From NCBI GenBank assembly GCA_947044365.1, contig OX345641.1, positions 4,682,460-4,746,459 on the forward strand: 64,000 bases of DNA. The letters are read 5' to 3'. Positions 23,015 through 33,912 of this stretch are shown here, in pieces (positions within the stretch are counted from its first letter, which is position 1; the number at the start of each line of letters is the position of its first letter). A program made the position numbers and the translations under genes. Under the pieces are notes generated by a model. It was not told the DNA's origin. It worked only from the letters and a program-made list of their open reading frames with translations, and did no database searches. Source of the DNA: Petrosia ficiformis (taxonomy: Eukaryota > Porifera > Demospongiae > Haplosclerida > Petrosiidae).

Positions 23015-23727
23015 TCAATTCTTACTATTTGATAAGAGCCATGGATTATTCACAGCCATATCACCAGTGAAACCATATTCTCTTACACGAGGATATAAAT
23101 GATGATAATAATTAGAATTCAATTTCTCCAAACTTTGAACTGCTCTTAGAGCTTGATCAATCTATTATATATAAAAATAATTGTAGTCAGATACAGTGTC
23201 AAAAAAATAATGGGATAGTCTAGCAGCACCACCCCTCCACTTACATGCAAAGTGGGTATTAATGCCACTGTATGAATAATATTCACTCGGTGAGAGGAAT
23301 GCTCAGTTGCACAGAAGCACTGAAACTATCTAACTGTAATAGTTACTATACTACTACACATTTACCAAAATGATTGACTAAATCTGTCACAGGGTGGGTC
23401 AGTAAGGTTGTAATACACTACCACATAGCGTCACTTTGGAGTGTAAAGTTGTGGTAGTGCACAAAATGCAATATATCTGGACAGATGTAATAGTTGCAAG
23501 CTAGTAGTGGGATGGATCCTGAGGCCCTGATTCAGCACCGGAACCTTTGTTCAGTGTATCATCGAGAAATTACTAACATCTTTCTCCACTAGTGATTCAA
23601 ACTTTTTTTGATAAACAGTTCTTAAATATTCTCCAAGATCTCTTCCTTGCCTGCTTGAATCTACCGGCCATTCTCTCGCTACCTTCTTCAACCTTGATAA
23701 CAATTGTTTGGACATATTAGCAGCCAT
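23015..23727 (-). CDS. UQCC2: UQCC2-like complex III assembly factor
   Basis: Two exons on the minus strand: 23727-23578 (50 codons, ATG start, donor GTTAGT) and 23161-23015 (49 codons with TGA), joined in phase 0 to give 98 residues. The first exon has EWPVDSSRQGRDLGEYLR, the hallmark of UQCC2 (MNF1), and the second has LEKLNSNYYHHLYPRVRE, matching the family's LxxLxSNxYxxxYPRxR segment. UQCC2 is a mitochondrial factor that, with UQCC1, stabilises newly made cytochrome b during complex III assembly. Vertebrate forms are near 125 residues, so the C-terminus is shorter here. Its start codon is 53 bp from that of a divergently transcribed cathepsin B gene. An upstream in-frame TTG is not needed as a start. 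Confidence 0.85.
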
Positions 23728-23780
23728 GTTTTGCGGGGGCGTTGCTTCAGAGTTCAAACACGTGATCGAGAAACAGAAAG
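23728..23780. promoter_or_regulatory. 53-bp bidirectional intergenic region with CACGTG E-box
   Basis: The only DNA between the UQCC2 and cathepsin B start codons. It contains the GC-rich GCGGGGGCG and, at 23759-23764, CACGTG followed by A, a TFEB/MITF-type (CLEAR-like) E-box core. Both transcription starts must be inside or overlap coding sequence, or the 5' untranslated regions are extremely short. Confidence 0.6.
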
Positions 23781-25897
23781 ATGAAGTTGTTTGTTCTTTT
23801 CTTTTATATTTCTATTGCTTTTGCGCTTCCAAGGGAATATCCAAACCATCCAGTCCTTAGCCAAAAGATAATAGATTATGTGAACTCCTTGAACACTACC
23901 TGGAAAGCTGCTAAAAGTCCACGATTTGACTATCCTGGAGTTACTAAAGAGTATGTGAAAGGTCTGTGTGGTGTCTTGAAAGGGGGTCCTCAGCTGCCAC
24001 TGGAAGATATCACTCCACTTGACGCTATTCCAGAAACATTTGATTCTCGACAGAAATGGCCAGACTGTCCGTCTATATCAGACATCAGAGACCAGGGGTC
24101 TTGTGGATCTTGTTGGGTATGTCTTTGTACATGTGGAAGCATAAATAGTACAGTGCTCTACTATGTATACATAGTGAAAGGTGTCTGTTGCATCATTATT
24201 TTCCATTGCATCCTTTATTTCTACTTTTTTCTATATAATGCAAACAGTGAGAGAAGCTTTGTTTTTTTTAATACTACATCAGTCAGTAGCTCATTTACAA
24301 CTAAGTAAAGAGTAATGCATTTGAAAAAATGAAAAACATGTAGGGATGTCAATACCAAAAAAAAGAGCACATAACGTGTAGATAGAATATAAGTGAAACG
24401 CAAAGAAGCTATACTTATGTATAATATTGTTATATGAAAGTGGTTAGTTTAATATTGTTGCTATTGTAACAAGCATCAATACATGTGTGTACAACCCTAA
24501 ATGATTTACTTCCTCATGTCTGAAATTCAACAACTTATCATACTTACTTGTTAAAGATTCTTGCATAATATTTGTACTGTTTCTCTGCTATATACAACAG
24601 TTAGTAGCAGTTTTACATCCTTTCTGAAACTTCCTGGCTGGTCTGTAGCTCAAATGTGCGTTCTTTTACGCACCACGATTAATTGAACGAGACCTCGGGA
24701 AGGATGCAACTTTCTTAACTACGTATACAATGCATAGTCGCGCAAGTGACACAAACATATATATATATATATATATATAGATTCAATCCCGTGGAAAGCA
24801 TTTATAGGGATGGCCCTATGGGCCATAAAAATGCTCAAAATTAGTTGTATTACATGTTCTAAAGTAGAAATTGAGTTATTATAAATTCATGAAAAACTTG
24901 CTTGTGTGTATTTTAGATTAATTACTAAAGAAAACATACATGTGTTTTGTTTATATGGTGATAGTAGTATATGAACACCATCTAATTATAACGAGCTGTT
25001 TCTAAACTTGTATTTAATTATCTTATTTGTTCTCATAATTATTAGGCTTTTGGTGCTGTTGAGAGTATGAGTGATCGATATTGTATTAAATATCAGGAGA
25101 ATGTTAACATCTCAGCTGAAGATTTATTATCATGTTGTAGATTATGTGGAATGGGGTAAGTAACAAGTGTATCTTTATTCTGTAGTAGTTTATTAACTCT
25201 CACCTGGATAGGCGGAGCAAAGGGTTACTGTAATCATAGTGTCTGTTTGTCAGTTCCCAAAATTCCAGCAAACCTAAGAACATTAGTACTGTTTTAAAGT
25301 TATAACGATTTTTGTAACTCACGGTTGCTGTTTCACAATTTTCAGAAGATGTCTCATAGCAAAAGAGTTTTCTGAACAACTCATCATGTTTGAAGGCTAT
25401 CGCTGTCAAATCACAGCTTGAATTCAAGTACAGTTGAAGTAGTGGCTGCTACAACATCAAGCTGTCTCTAAGCTTTCTGCCTGCCATGACTCTCAATTTC
25501 TAGCTTTACCTATTCATTTCATGCCCATGATTGAAACCACAAAACTGTTTTATAAAGGCACTGTGCTTCTTATACTAGGAATTATGTACTTCTGCTAGGA
25601 CTGCTAGTGTAAGTAACATGCATGCATATATAATTATAATCTCGGTATAATAATCATTATTACAGTCAAGTATAGTCTGCAATTAATTTCTTGTCAGTAG
25701 TCATTCGTCTTTTCTAATCACACTTGTTCTACACTGAGTGTATTCATTATCACTTGTGAATCCAAACTGATCTATTCATCTATCTACGTGTACTATTTGT
25801 ACTTGAATCCAGCTGTATACATGCACATGTATCTATCTACATGTATCTATCTACCTGTCTATCTATCTATCTATCTATCTATATGTCTATCTACCTG

Positions 25898-25929
<32 letters not shown>

Positions 25930-28900
25930 CATGTATCTATCTACCTGTCTATCTATCTATCTATCTATCTATCTACATGTATCTATCTACCTGTCTATCT
26001 ATCTATCTATCTATCTATATGTATCTAACTTGAAGTTAATCTATTTTGTCCCACCTGTTGTACATAGTAGGGTATACATATAATTTTATTTATTGGGCTC
26101 GTTCAATTAATGTGTTAAGTTTCATGATGTATATGTAGTTACACTTTTTATAAATCCAGTATTTAGAGACACTAGTGCTGTCAGCAATGATTGAGATCCT
26201 TTTTTCCTTACTGTATAAATCATGTTAAAATTTGTTAATCTTTATAGGTGTAGTGGTGGATATCCAGCAGCTGCTTGGTGAGTTGATATTATTAATCTAC
26301 AAAACTGACCTTTCTGTTGAATTATCAATGAAAATATGTGACCTAATAGGAAGACTATCCCGCAAAACAAATGCTGACCATTAATGTCTTGTCATTCTGC
26401 AATTTTGTACAGAAAGTGAAAGATATTTGGTATCTTAGAAGCTTAATAATAGTTCTTCATGGATACCAATTTCATTGACTTCCTGTACACAATGTCGGAA
26501 TAGTGAGTGATTAGATGTGAGCCTTTAATGAAAATTATTTTGTGGGAAAGTGTTCCTTTACAAAAATAAAGTCAAGTGTTTTGATTGATGTAAAAAATGC
26601 ACAATTCATTACAAAACAATTGCTTACTTTAACAGTCACCATTCAACCATTTTGAAAATTATTGGCTTTCTATACAAAATGACTGAATTAATAGCAAGCT
26701 TTGACAATTGATTATATGAAGGATTGATCCTTATAATTACAATATTATGTATATCCTCACACTGACAAGTACAGAAGATATTGAACTGATAAAAGGGTAT
26801 TACGAATGTGATCATTTATGAGAAAAATTACAATTTGTTGCATAATAAACAGTGCACATTGTAACATCCAGTAATTAGCCATTTTCCAGATATTTTGCCT
26901 CTTTGTATGGACAAAACTGGACAATTTGTCTGATAATTACCTGTGTAAGAAAAAAATAATAGCAGTAACCTGACAACAAGGTTAATTATTAGTCAAGAGC
27001 AATCATAGATTAGTAGGTAAATTCTATATCTGATAAGCCATAAATGGGTACACTGCTGGTTTTCTGGACCAAATTCACAAATTGCTTGTCAAATATTGTT
27101 TGGTCCATATGTTTCTGCTAGACACTTTCAAAACTATTTTGAGCACTGTAATAAATGGTTACTTTAATTACTATTGAGCCATTTTGTATATACTGAATAA
27201 CAATCTAATCATTGATTTTTATATATAACTATATAGGAGACATTGGACTGATAAATTATTAGATCAAGGTATTGTAACTGGAGGACAGTATCAAACTAAA
27301 AATGGATGCAGACCTTATTCAATAGCTAAATGTGATCATCATGAAGATGGTCCCTATCCAGCTTGTAGTGATATTGTATCCACTCCTCATTGTGAAAAGG
27401 AATGTCTAGATGGTTATTCCAAATCATATCATGATGATAAACATTTTGGATCACGTTCTTATAGTATTAGTAGTAAAGTTGAGGATATACAGACTGAGAT
27501 AATAACTAATGGACCAGTAGAGGGTACTTATGATGTGTATGCTGATTTTCCTACCTATCGTTCAGGTTTGGGATTAAATCTTTTGTTTATTAAATATTTA
27601 ATTTTTGTAATGCCTTGTTGATGTCACTTTGATAATTGTATGTACATATACATTGTACTATGGTGGATCAAGCACAGGGTGTGCTTTTTAAAGATATACA
27701 ATTAGTTGAGTAGCATGTGATATCACGTGAATCACAGCCTTCTAGGGGGTTTGAGGGGTCTGAGAGATTTATGATATTTAACTGCCCTGAGACTGGTTCC
27801 AGATAAAAAGAAATTTTTCCTGAGGTGAGGGATGAATGATTACAGTATCTCTACTTATGGGTTGAAATAATGGCTGACAATGACTGATTACTGATTATCA
27901 GTGGATTACTATTGTACATGTATATTATAATATATCCTAAAGATACTGTTTATCTTAAGTACCACACTGTTAGACAGTGAGGATTATCTGATAGTCAATA
28001 CCTGATAGTTTGTTTAGGAACTGATTATACACTTTATCTATAGGTGTGTATAAACATGTGTCTGGAGATTTCCTTGGAGGTCATGCTATCAAAATTCTGG
28101 GATGGGGAACTGAGAATGGAACTCCATACTGGTAAGTGTCTATATGCATTTGTTATGGTCTGTGTGTGTCTATTGTAGGGTACATACCAAGGTCATAAAT
28201 GTGTACCGAACATTAGCAGGGAGGAATTTAAATTGGTGGGGGTGTGGGGAATAACAGACGATTGCATGGAGGCAAATTAGCATGGGGTATTTTTTGCCAT
28301 GAAAACATTTAAATCTAGGTTCTCTGAGGTTGCTTCTGGTGCCTATAGCTGATGATATTTTCCAGAGGTGTGTATATTCATCACCAGTGTTCTGCCCACA
28401 CTGGTTGGGAATAACCACCACTCAGCATGATTAACCATCTCTCAGATACATGATAGTTAACCTGCAATTCTGTAGTTGTAGGCACTCCAGGTTAGTGCCC
28501 ATCTTTGAATCCGGGCTGAGGCCATCTGTGGGATGGGACGTGTTTCACTGAAAATGTGCTGTAAAGGTTTGTGATCAGAAAAGATAGTGAACTTCCGTCC
28601 AAACATAATGATGGAACCTCTTCACACCAAATACTACTGCTAGCCCTTTCTTTGTCGAACTGAGAGTAATTGTTTTCTGCTGGGGCCAGTGATCATGAAG
28701 CAAAAGCAATTGGCTTTTTCGAAGCATATGTGATAGCACTGCCCCTACTCCATATGAAGAAGCATCACAGGATAATTGTAACTTTTCAATTGGGTCATAG
28801 GGTGCTAGAACTTTCGGAGATGTTAATGATTTCTCTACATCTTGGAATGCTGTCTTTCTCTTGCTCCTCTTTCCAGTGCCATTTGGTTCCTTTCTGCAGT

Positions 28901-31900
28901 AAACTATAGTAATCGGAAGAAACTTCCTATAGTAGTTAACTATACCCAGAAGTGAGCGTAGTTGTGATTACTTTTGTGGAGCTGGAGCTGGAGCTTGAGT
29001 AATGGTTTTATCCTCAACAGGGTGGAGACCTTCTGCAGAGATGATGTGTTCCAGGTACTGGACCTTAGGAAGCATAAAAGTGCACTTGTCCCGTTTTAAT
29101 CGTAGGCCTTCTTTCTTCAGTTTTGTTAGGACTTTATCCAGAGTCTTCATGTGGTTTTCCTCTGTTTTACCCGAAATGAGAATGTCATCAATATACACAG
29201 CAACATGGAGGATACCTTTCAACAGTCTTCCATTGTCCTGAAAATGGCAGGCGATTATACCTGTAAAGACCCTTGTGTGTGAGGTACTGAGCCTTTTGAT
29301 GGCTCTGAAGATGTGCAAACAAGTTCGTTGTATTCCCAGAGTATGGGATCTCCAGCTTACATAAACAACAAATTACTGTTTTACTTTCGTTTTTCCATCT
29401 TGCCCCACATAACCGAAGTGCCTCCAGACAATGCTTTTTTGCTTTTCTTGTTGGAAACAATTGATGCCATCTTTTAATTGGTCATGTGCTCATGCATGAC
29501 ACGTGGGTGTAAAGTGAGTGTGCATGCGCAAAATATCGCGATATCCATTAGACAGTATTGATATCATCACGTTATCGCGATGATCAATATATTGGTATAT
29601 CGTCCCAGCTTTAGAGTGTTGATAGTTACACAATCCTTGGAATCTTCATCTAACTCGATTTGTTGGTAGGCATGGGCTAAGTCCAATTTTGTGAATGTCT
29701 TTCCTCCAGCTAACTGAGCAAACAAATCTTCCATTTTTGGAAAAGGATAAGGATCGAGTTTGGCAGCTTGATTGATGATTAACTTGTAGTCTCCGCAGAT
29801 CCGCACTGACCCATCACGCTTTATCACTGGGACAATAGGTGCAGCCCAATCAGAACCTTCGATGACTCCTGCTTTTGTTAATCGTTCCAAATCTGTTTTA
29901 ACCCTGTCACATAGGGCATATAAGATACTCCTTGGTTTACAGAAGTGAGGTTGACAACTTGCGTCCAAATGTATTTTATCTTTAATGCTCTTGATTAATC
30001 CGAGTTCATTTTTAAATATCTGCGTATGTTTGGCAAGGAGATTATTAAGTTTGGAGGCATCCTGGCATTCTCAATATGATACAAATTCTGACTCTTCCTA
30101 ATCTTGAGGAGCCAGTCTCTACCAAGTAGACTTGGTCCTGAACCTTCTACCACCAGTAATGGCAGCTGTGTTACTTGGTCTTCATACTTGACTTCCACTT
30201 CTATCATCCCTTGTACCCTTAGTTTCTCTCCACTATAGGTTCTCAAATTTGCAGTGGATGGTTGTAAAGGAGGTGCTTGACTACAGGGCCAGAGTTTATG
30301 GTACATAACTTTGCTGATGATTGAATCTGGTGCTCCAGTGTCAACCTCTATCTCTGTTCTTGCACCATTGATGGCAGTGTTATCGAAATGGGCTGTGTTT
30401 TGGCAGAGCCTAGGTGAAACAGATCATAACTTCCATCAGGAGAACCATCTGATTCAGTGTCTCAGTTTTCAGTCAGTAGGTGTCTTGAGGTAGGTACCCC
30501 AATGGCTTCTGCTACGAGGACTTTGTGTTGTCTGCTGTTTCTTTTTATTACAGCAGGCCCGCACAATGTGTCCTTTTTTTACAGTATGAACACAGTGTTT
30601 TCTTGAACTGACATACTGAAGACAAATGCTTTCCTCCACATCAGTAGCATTCATTTAATTGTGTCCAAGAAAGGGGTCCTCTGGGTGGATTTTCACTTCG
30701 TACTCCATGGATAGGAGTTTGTGACTGGTGCTCTGCGTTCATTTCAGCTGACTTAAAGCTTGAGCGAGTTTCAGTGCCTCTTCAAACAATGGTGCAGGTG
30801 TCTTGGCTAACATTTGACGCTGAAGATGCTCATTGTTACACTCACAGATTAAAAACGGTATCACCGAGAGAATTCCCAAATACACAATGTTCAGAGAAGT
30901 GTCGTAATACTTTTATGAAGTCGGCAAAGGATTCATTATCCTTAAGAGTATGAGAATTGAAAGCAAATTCTGTACTGTAACAGAGGCTACGGGTTGGTGG
31001 TGATCCTTGATCAATTTTACCGTTGAGCAAATATGTATTCTGCTGGTTTTCGGGGTGCAACCAAGTTACGCATTAACTGGTAAGTGGGGGGTCCACATAC
31101 ACTCAGAAGAATAACCCGTTTCTGTTCTTCACTCCCTACATCATTGGCAAGAAAATACTGCTCCAGACGTTCTGTATAGAATGTCCATGACTCTATTCCA
31201 GGCTGGAATTCACCAAGGGTTCCATGAGTGGCCATACGTTCATCAGTTTAACTTTTTCGCCAATATGTAGTGGCTAAGGGGTGTCTTGAAAGACTGTGTT
31301 TCTTGATTAAACTATCTATTGACAACACAATACAACAAGGAACTTAAATAAGGAACAAAATAAGGAGCAGACCTACATCTAATACATCTAGATTACAACA
31401 TAAAGATACATACAAATCCTAACAAAAAACCAGACAAAAGGGCTATTAATAAATTCCTTTAAAACAGGCCTATAATGCAAAGTACACAATTTAACGAGCG
31501 CCGTCGGGACGGGACCCTCGCCTACATGGCAAAGTAATACAAAGCACTACAATTTTTTTCAAAATATAATAAAGTTTGTGTATGAAACAAACAATACTTT
31601 TGTTATATACATGGAATAGATATATAAATTTGAAAAACATTTATGGGCATTAATTAAAACTGTTATAACTTTATATCCTAAAAGACAAAATAAGGATATC
31701 AATGAAATGTATAATTTGTATATAATTATATCTTACATCTAATTCTAAAACAATGAAGAAGTTCTCAAGTCTACCTCTAAAGTCTCCGTGTGAAAACGTA
31801 TTGACTATTGAATCGCCTCTACCACGTGTTTAGTACATGACGCATGCACATACCTGTAGGTGGAGCTAGGTAGCCTAGCTTTCTATCTTGCATCAATGGT

Positions 31901-33782
31901 GGTGTAGTAGCAACCATTAATTCAATTGTTTTTGGTTTGAAGTGTTTCTTGGCTAGCGACAGCCATGAAACAGGATCACTTGTGTTTTGTGTGTCCATAT
32001 TTACTCTCATTATTGCCCTCGTTTCATCTTAAAGTTGTGAAACGGTAACTGTGAGTTATAAAAATTGTCATAACTTTAGAACCAAAAGGTTTTAGAAGAA
32101 TTCCTATGTTATTTTTATTCCTTGTATAATTTGAAGTCTACCAATACCCCGTTTGAATTGTCAATGTTTTTATTTTTCCAGAAAAAGTGCTAACAGACAG
32201 ACACACAGACACACAGACAAAACGATTACCGTACCCTTCCGCCTACGCTACACAGTGAGGGTAATTAACCAAAAACCTATTTACACAGTCAACACTAAGA
32301 TGTTCAGCCTGATTACTACATATAGTATTAAACTCAGTAAATCACAGGGGCACTACCTTCCTGTATCAAACCCTGATCAGTGTTGTTTAGCTAACTCCTT
32401 TTAGTATTCTGACTTTTAATTACAGGTCAAGAATTATGACTAACTACAATTAAAATTGGCCCATAATGGGGACTTTCAGTTACATGTGACTTTAGAAAAT
32501 CTCTACCTTTTAGTAAACCAAAACTAATCAATAGGTATACTATAACTAAAAGTGTTAATTATCTTCATACTAAAACAACACTACTAAATGACTAATGTAC
32601 TGTACTATTCTTGCAATCCTTTAAAAGGTTTCATTGTTTTCACATGTGAATTTTAGCTTTATATTCCATCAGACCAGTGTATACACATTAGTGTTGAAAC
32701 GAATACTGCCTTTTAGTATTCAAATACTCGCTTTCCTTAATATTCTAATATTTGCTTGCTTACTCATCATAAATTGTTTCTTGTAAAATATTACATATTA
32801 GCTCACCATTTTGTTGTAAGTAGTTATGATAGATGTCTATAACAGCAACCTCTGTGTTTTTATTGTTTCTTTTCTGATCTACAAGCCTAGAAAACCTGTA
32901 ACACGAACCAAGAGACGTCTCTGCTGCCACTTAAATTCCATAATAATTGTACGTGTAATAATTGTGTAGAGTATGTTTTGTTTCTGCACATGTGAAAACA
33001 TTAAATCAATAATTGAATATATAAAAATTTATTCGAATACTAAAATAACGAACTAATGCCCGAATATTTGATTCAGCCCTAATACACGTATACATGTACA
33101 TGTACAATAGCGCATGTATATACTTTCATGCTAAGAAGACTTGTTATATGTTTTGATGTTCGTAATCATGTACATATATTCTCTTATAGGCTTGTAGCTA
33201 ATTCATGGAATGAATCTTGGGGAGATAAAGGTAAGAATATTAATTTAGAAGTACATGTACATGTACATGTACTAGTATACAGGGTTTCATGAGAGCACTT
33301 TCCAAATCATGAAATTTCGAGCTAGTTTTCAAGTTGAAGTGTTTTTCAAAATGTAGTATAATTATGGATAAAGTGATATGTGTACGAAGTGATTGGAGTC
33401 ATACCTGTATGTGGATGAGTATGTGGTGATGTGATAGAGTGGATGATGGGGTGTGGTAAATGTGGCTCATTCTCTGAGTTCTGTCAATGCAGCTATATTC
33501 AGTGTATTCATTAATTGCATAGGGTACATATTCTCAGAACATGAGGTGCTTGTTTGGTGTGATCCTATGATTACTGCATGCAAAAGGAAAGAACAAAATA
33601 TAACTATTGTTTTATATCATGTCATGAATATACGTGTACAATATCACTGGTGATTTAGACATTACAGTGTCAAACATCCTCTTTCTTTTATCGTAGGATA
33701 TTTTAAGATTATTCGAGGTCAAAATGAATGTGGGATTGAGTCTGGTATTGTAGCTGGAGAACCTGAAAAATATTCTTCTTAA
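23781..33782 (+). CDS. CTSB: cathepsin B (copy 1), seven exons
   Basis: Exons: 23781-24116, 25046-25155, 26248-26277, 27237-27565, 28044-28131, 33190-33230, 33697-33782 (1020 bp, 339 residues, all joins in phase with GT-AG borders). It has a signal peptide (about 1-16), a short propeptide ([12 protein letters not shown]...VKGLCGVL) and the mature papain-fold protease. Catalytic residues are visible: Cys111 in GSCGSCW, His282 in [11 protein letters not shown] and Asn302 in ANSWNESWG. The occluding loop with two adjacent histidines (KCDHHEDG), which gives cathepsin B its dipeptidyl-carboxypeptidase activity, is present. It is a lysosomal or secreted cysteine protease. Intron 5 (28132-33189) is swollen by a truncated Ty3/gypsy element. 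Introns 1 and 2 carry other repeats. A tandem paralogue starts 130 bp after the stop. Confidence 0.95.
24628..24830 (-). mobile_element. foldback element family F, partial inverted copy 4
   Basis: Read on the minus strand it has TATGGCCCATAGGGCCATCC, the (TA)n run, the GCGACTATGCATTGTATACG block and the GGTCTCGTTCAATTAATCG block, then stops before the rest of the element. It lies in intron 1 of cathepsin B copy 1. Confidence 0.8.
25195..25560 (+). repeat. dispersed repeat B copy in cathepsin B intron 2
   Basis: Shares with the other copies the GTCTGTTTGTCAGTTCCCAA-like start, the 'aacctaagaacatta' and 'aaagttataacga' blocks, and the 'tctaagctttct' and 'tctagcttt' blocks near its end. Confidence 0.6.
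25780..26032 (+). repeat. TATC tetranucleotide microsatellite
   Basis: About 250 bp of (TATC)n interspersed with TACATG, TACCTG and TATATG variants that themselves recur as a larger unit (TACATGTATCTATCTACCTG). It gives artefactual open frames of repeated Ser-Ile-Tyr-Leu. Located in intron 2 of cathepsin B copy 1. Confidence 0.95.
28440..29968 (-). pseudogene. gypsy reverse transcriptase-RNase H remnant, interrupted
   Basis: 29968-29620 carries the RT N-terminal blocks ([43 protein letters not shown]). The chain stops at TINTL, and a 340-bp foreign piece intervenes. RT resumes at 29270 with [11 protein letters not shown] and includes the catalytic YIDDIL. RNase H blocks ([21 protein letters not shown]) follow down to about 28440. 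Frameshifts occur between RT and RNase H. Confidence 0.85.
29275..29615 (-). mobile_element. hAT-like fragment with BED-type zinc finger, nested in gypsy RT
   Basis: Read on the minus strand it starts AAAGCTGGGACGATATACC, a common hAT-type terminus, then has ATG at 29460 followed by a BED-finger-like segment ([20 protein letters not shown], then LFAHLQSHQ). It ends abruptly and the RT frame resumes. Only the first part of a hAT element is present, and a matching right terminus is not seen. Confidence 0.65.
29995..30350 (-). pseudogene. gypsy aspartic protease remnant
   Basis: On the minus strand the catalytic VDTGAP triad is read at about 30343-30325. It is followed by the C-terminal hallmark LLGRDWL near 30120. 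The first part and second part are in different frames, separated near 30306. Confidence 0.75.
30540..31235 (-). pseudogene. gypsy gag and zinc-knuckle remnant
   Basis: ATG at 31235 opens a frame with [19 protein letters not shown], a gag-like start of the gypsy type. It continues in another frame (31060-30842) with [21 protein letters not shown], and a zinc-knuckle-like [19 protein letters not shown] follows near 30600. Frame changes show decay. Confidence 0.8.
31266..31526 (-). repeat. 5' long terminal repeat, 261 bp
   Basis: Read on the minus strand it starts TGTAGGCGAGGG and ends AGCCACTACA, so the ends TGTAG/CTACA are inverted as LTRs require. It is followed directly by TATTGGCGAAAAAG (31265-31252), a candidate primer-binding site, and 31 bp after LTR end by the gag start codon. 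The opposite LTR is lost, so a direct LTR-LTR comparison is impossible here. Confidence 0.65.
31840..32265 (-). repeat. dispersed repeat B copy (inverted)
   Basis: Shares with 59820-60150 the blocks 'aggtggagcta', 'gtcataactttagaacc/aaaggttttagaa', 'gaattgtcaatgtttttat' and an end of AGACAGACACACAGACACAC. It lies in cathepsin B intron 5, next to the gypsy LTR. Confidence 0.75.
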
Positions 33783-33912
33783 ATTGATAATAATTATAAT
33801 AATTATGCATATAACAGTACAGTCATCATGCATAAATTTTACTTATGAGCTGTTTATTAGATTTAATACGGTAATCATGTGAGCGCAGTCTGCCAGAATA
33901 TCCATAGGAATA
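33783..33912 (+). promoter_or_regulatory. 130-bp spacer between tandem cathepsin B genes
   Basis: Must hold both the 3' end of copy 1 and the promoter of copy 2. TCATGTGA at 33875-33882 is an MITF/TFE-type E-box variant, 31 bp before the start codon. No clear AATAAA is present; GCATAAATTT near 33830 is the nearest candidate. Confidence 0.5.

Larger units (their letters stand above)
28430..31526 (-). mobile_element. truncated Ty3/gypsy-type LTR retrotransposon
   Basis: Minus strand, inside cathepsin B intron 5. In element order: 5' LTR (31526-31266), primer-binding-like site, gag (31235 to about 30700), zinc knuckle (about 30650-30550), protease (about 30350-30100), reverse transcriptase (29968-28970, split by an insertion), RNase H (about 28960-28440). 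Integrase and the 3' LTR are absent, so the element is cut off after RNase H. Frames change repeatedly, so it is inactive. Described only; no reconstruction attempted. Confidence 0.88.

Noticed and set aside
24117..24308. Extension of cathepsin B copy 1 exon 1 into following sequence
   Set aside because: The conserved GSCGSCW is followed by GTATGT and the family sequence resumes at 25046, so this is intron 1.
25788..26083. Open frames of repeated Tyr-Leu-Ser-Ile
   Set aside because: Direct translation of the TATC microsatellite in a cathepsin B intron.
28170..28421. 83-codon minus-strand frame after the gypsy RNase H
   Set aside because: Not recognisable as connection domain or integrase and lacks the HHCC or DDE motifs; treated as intron sequence beyond the truncated element.
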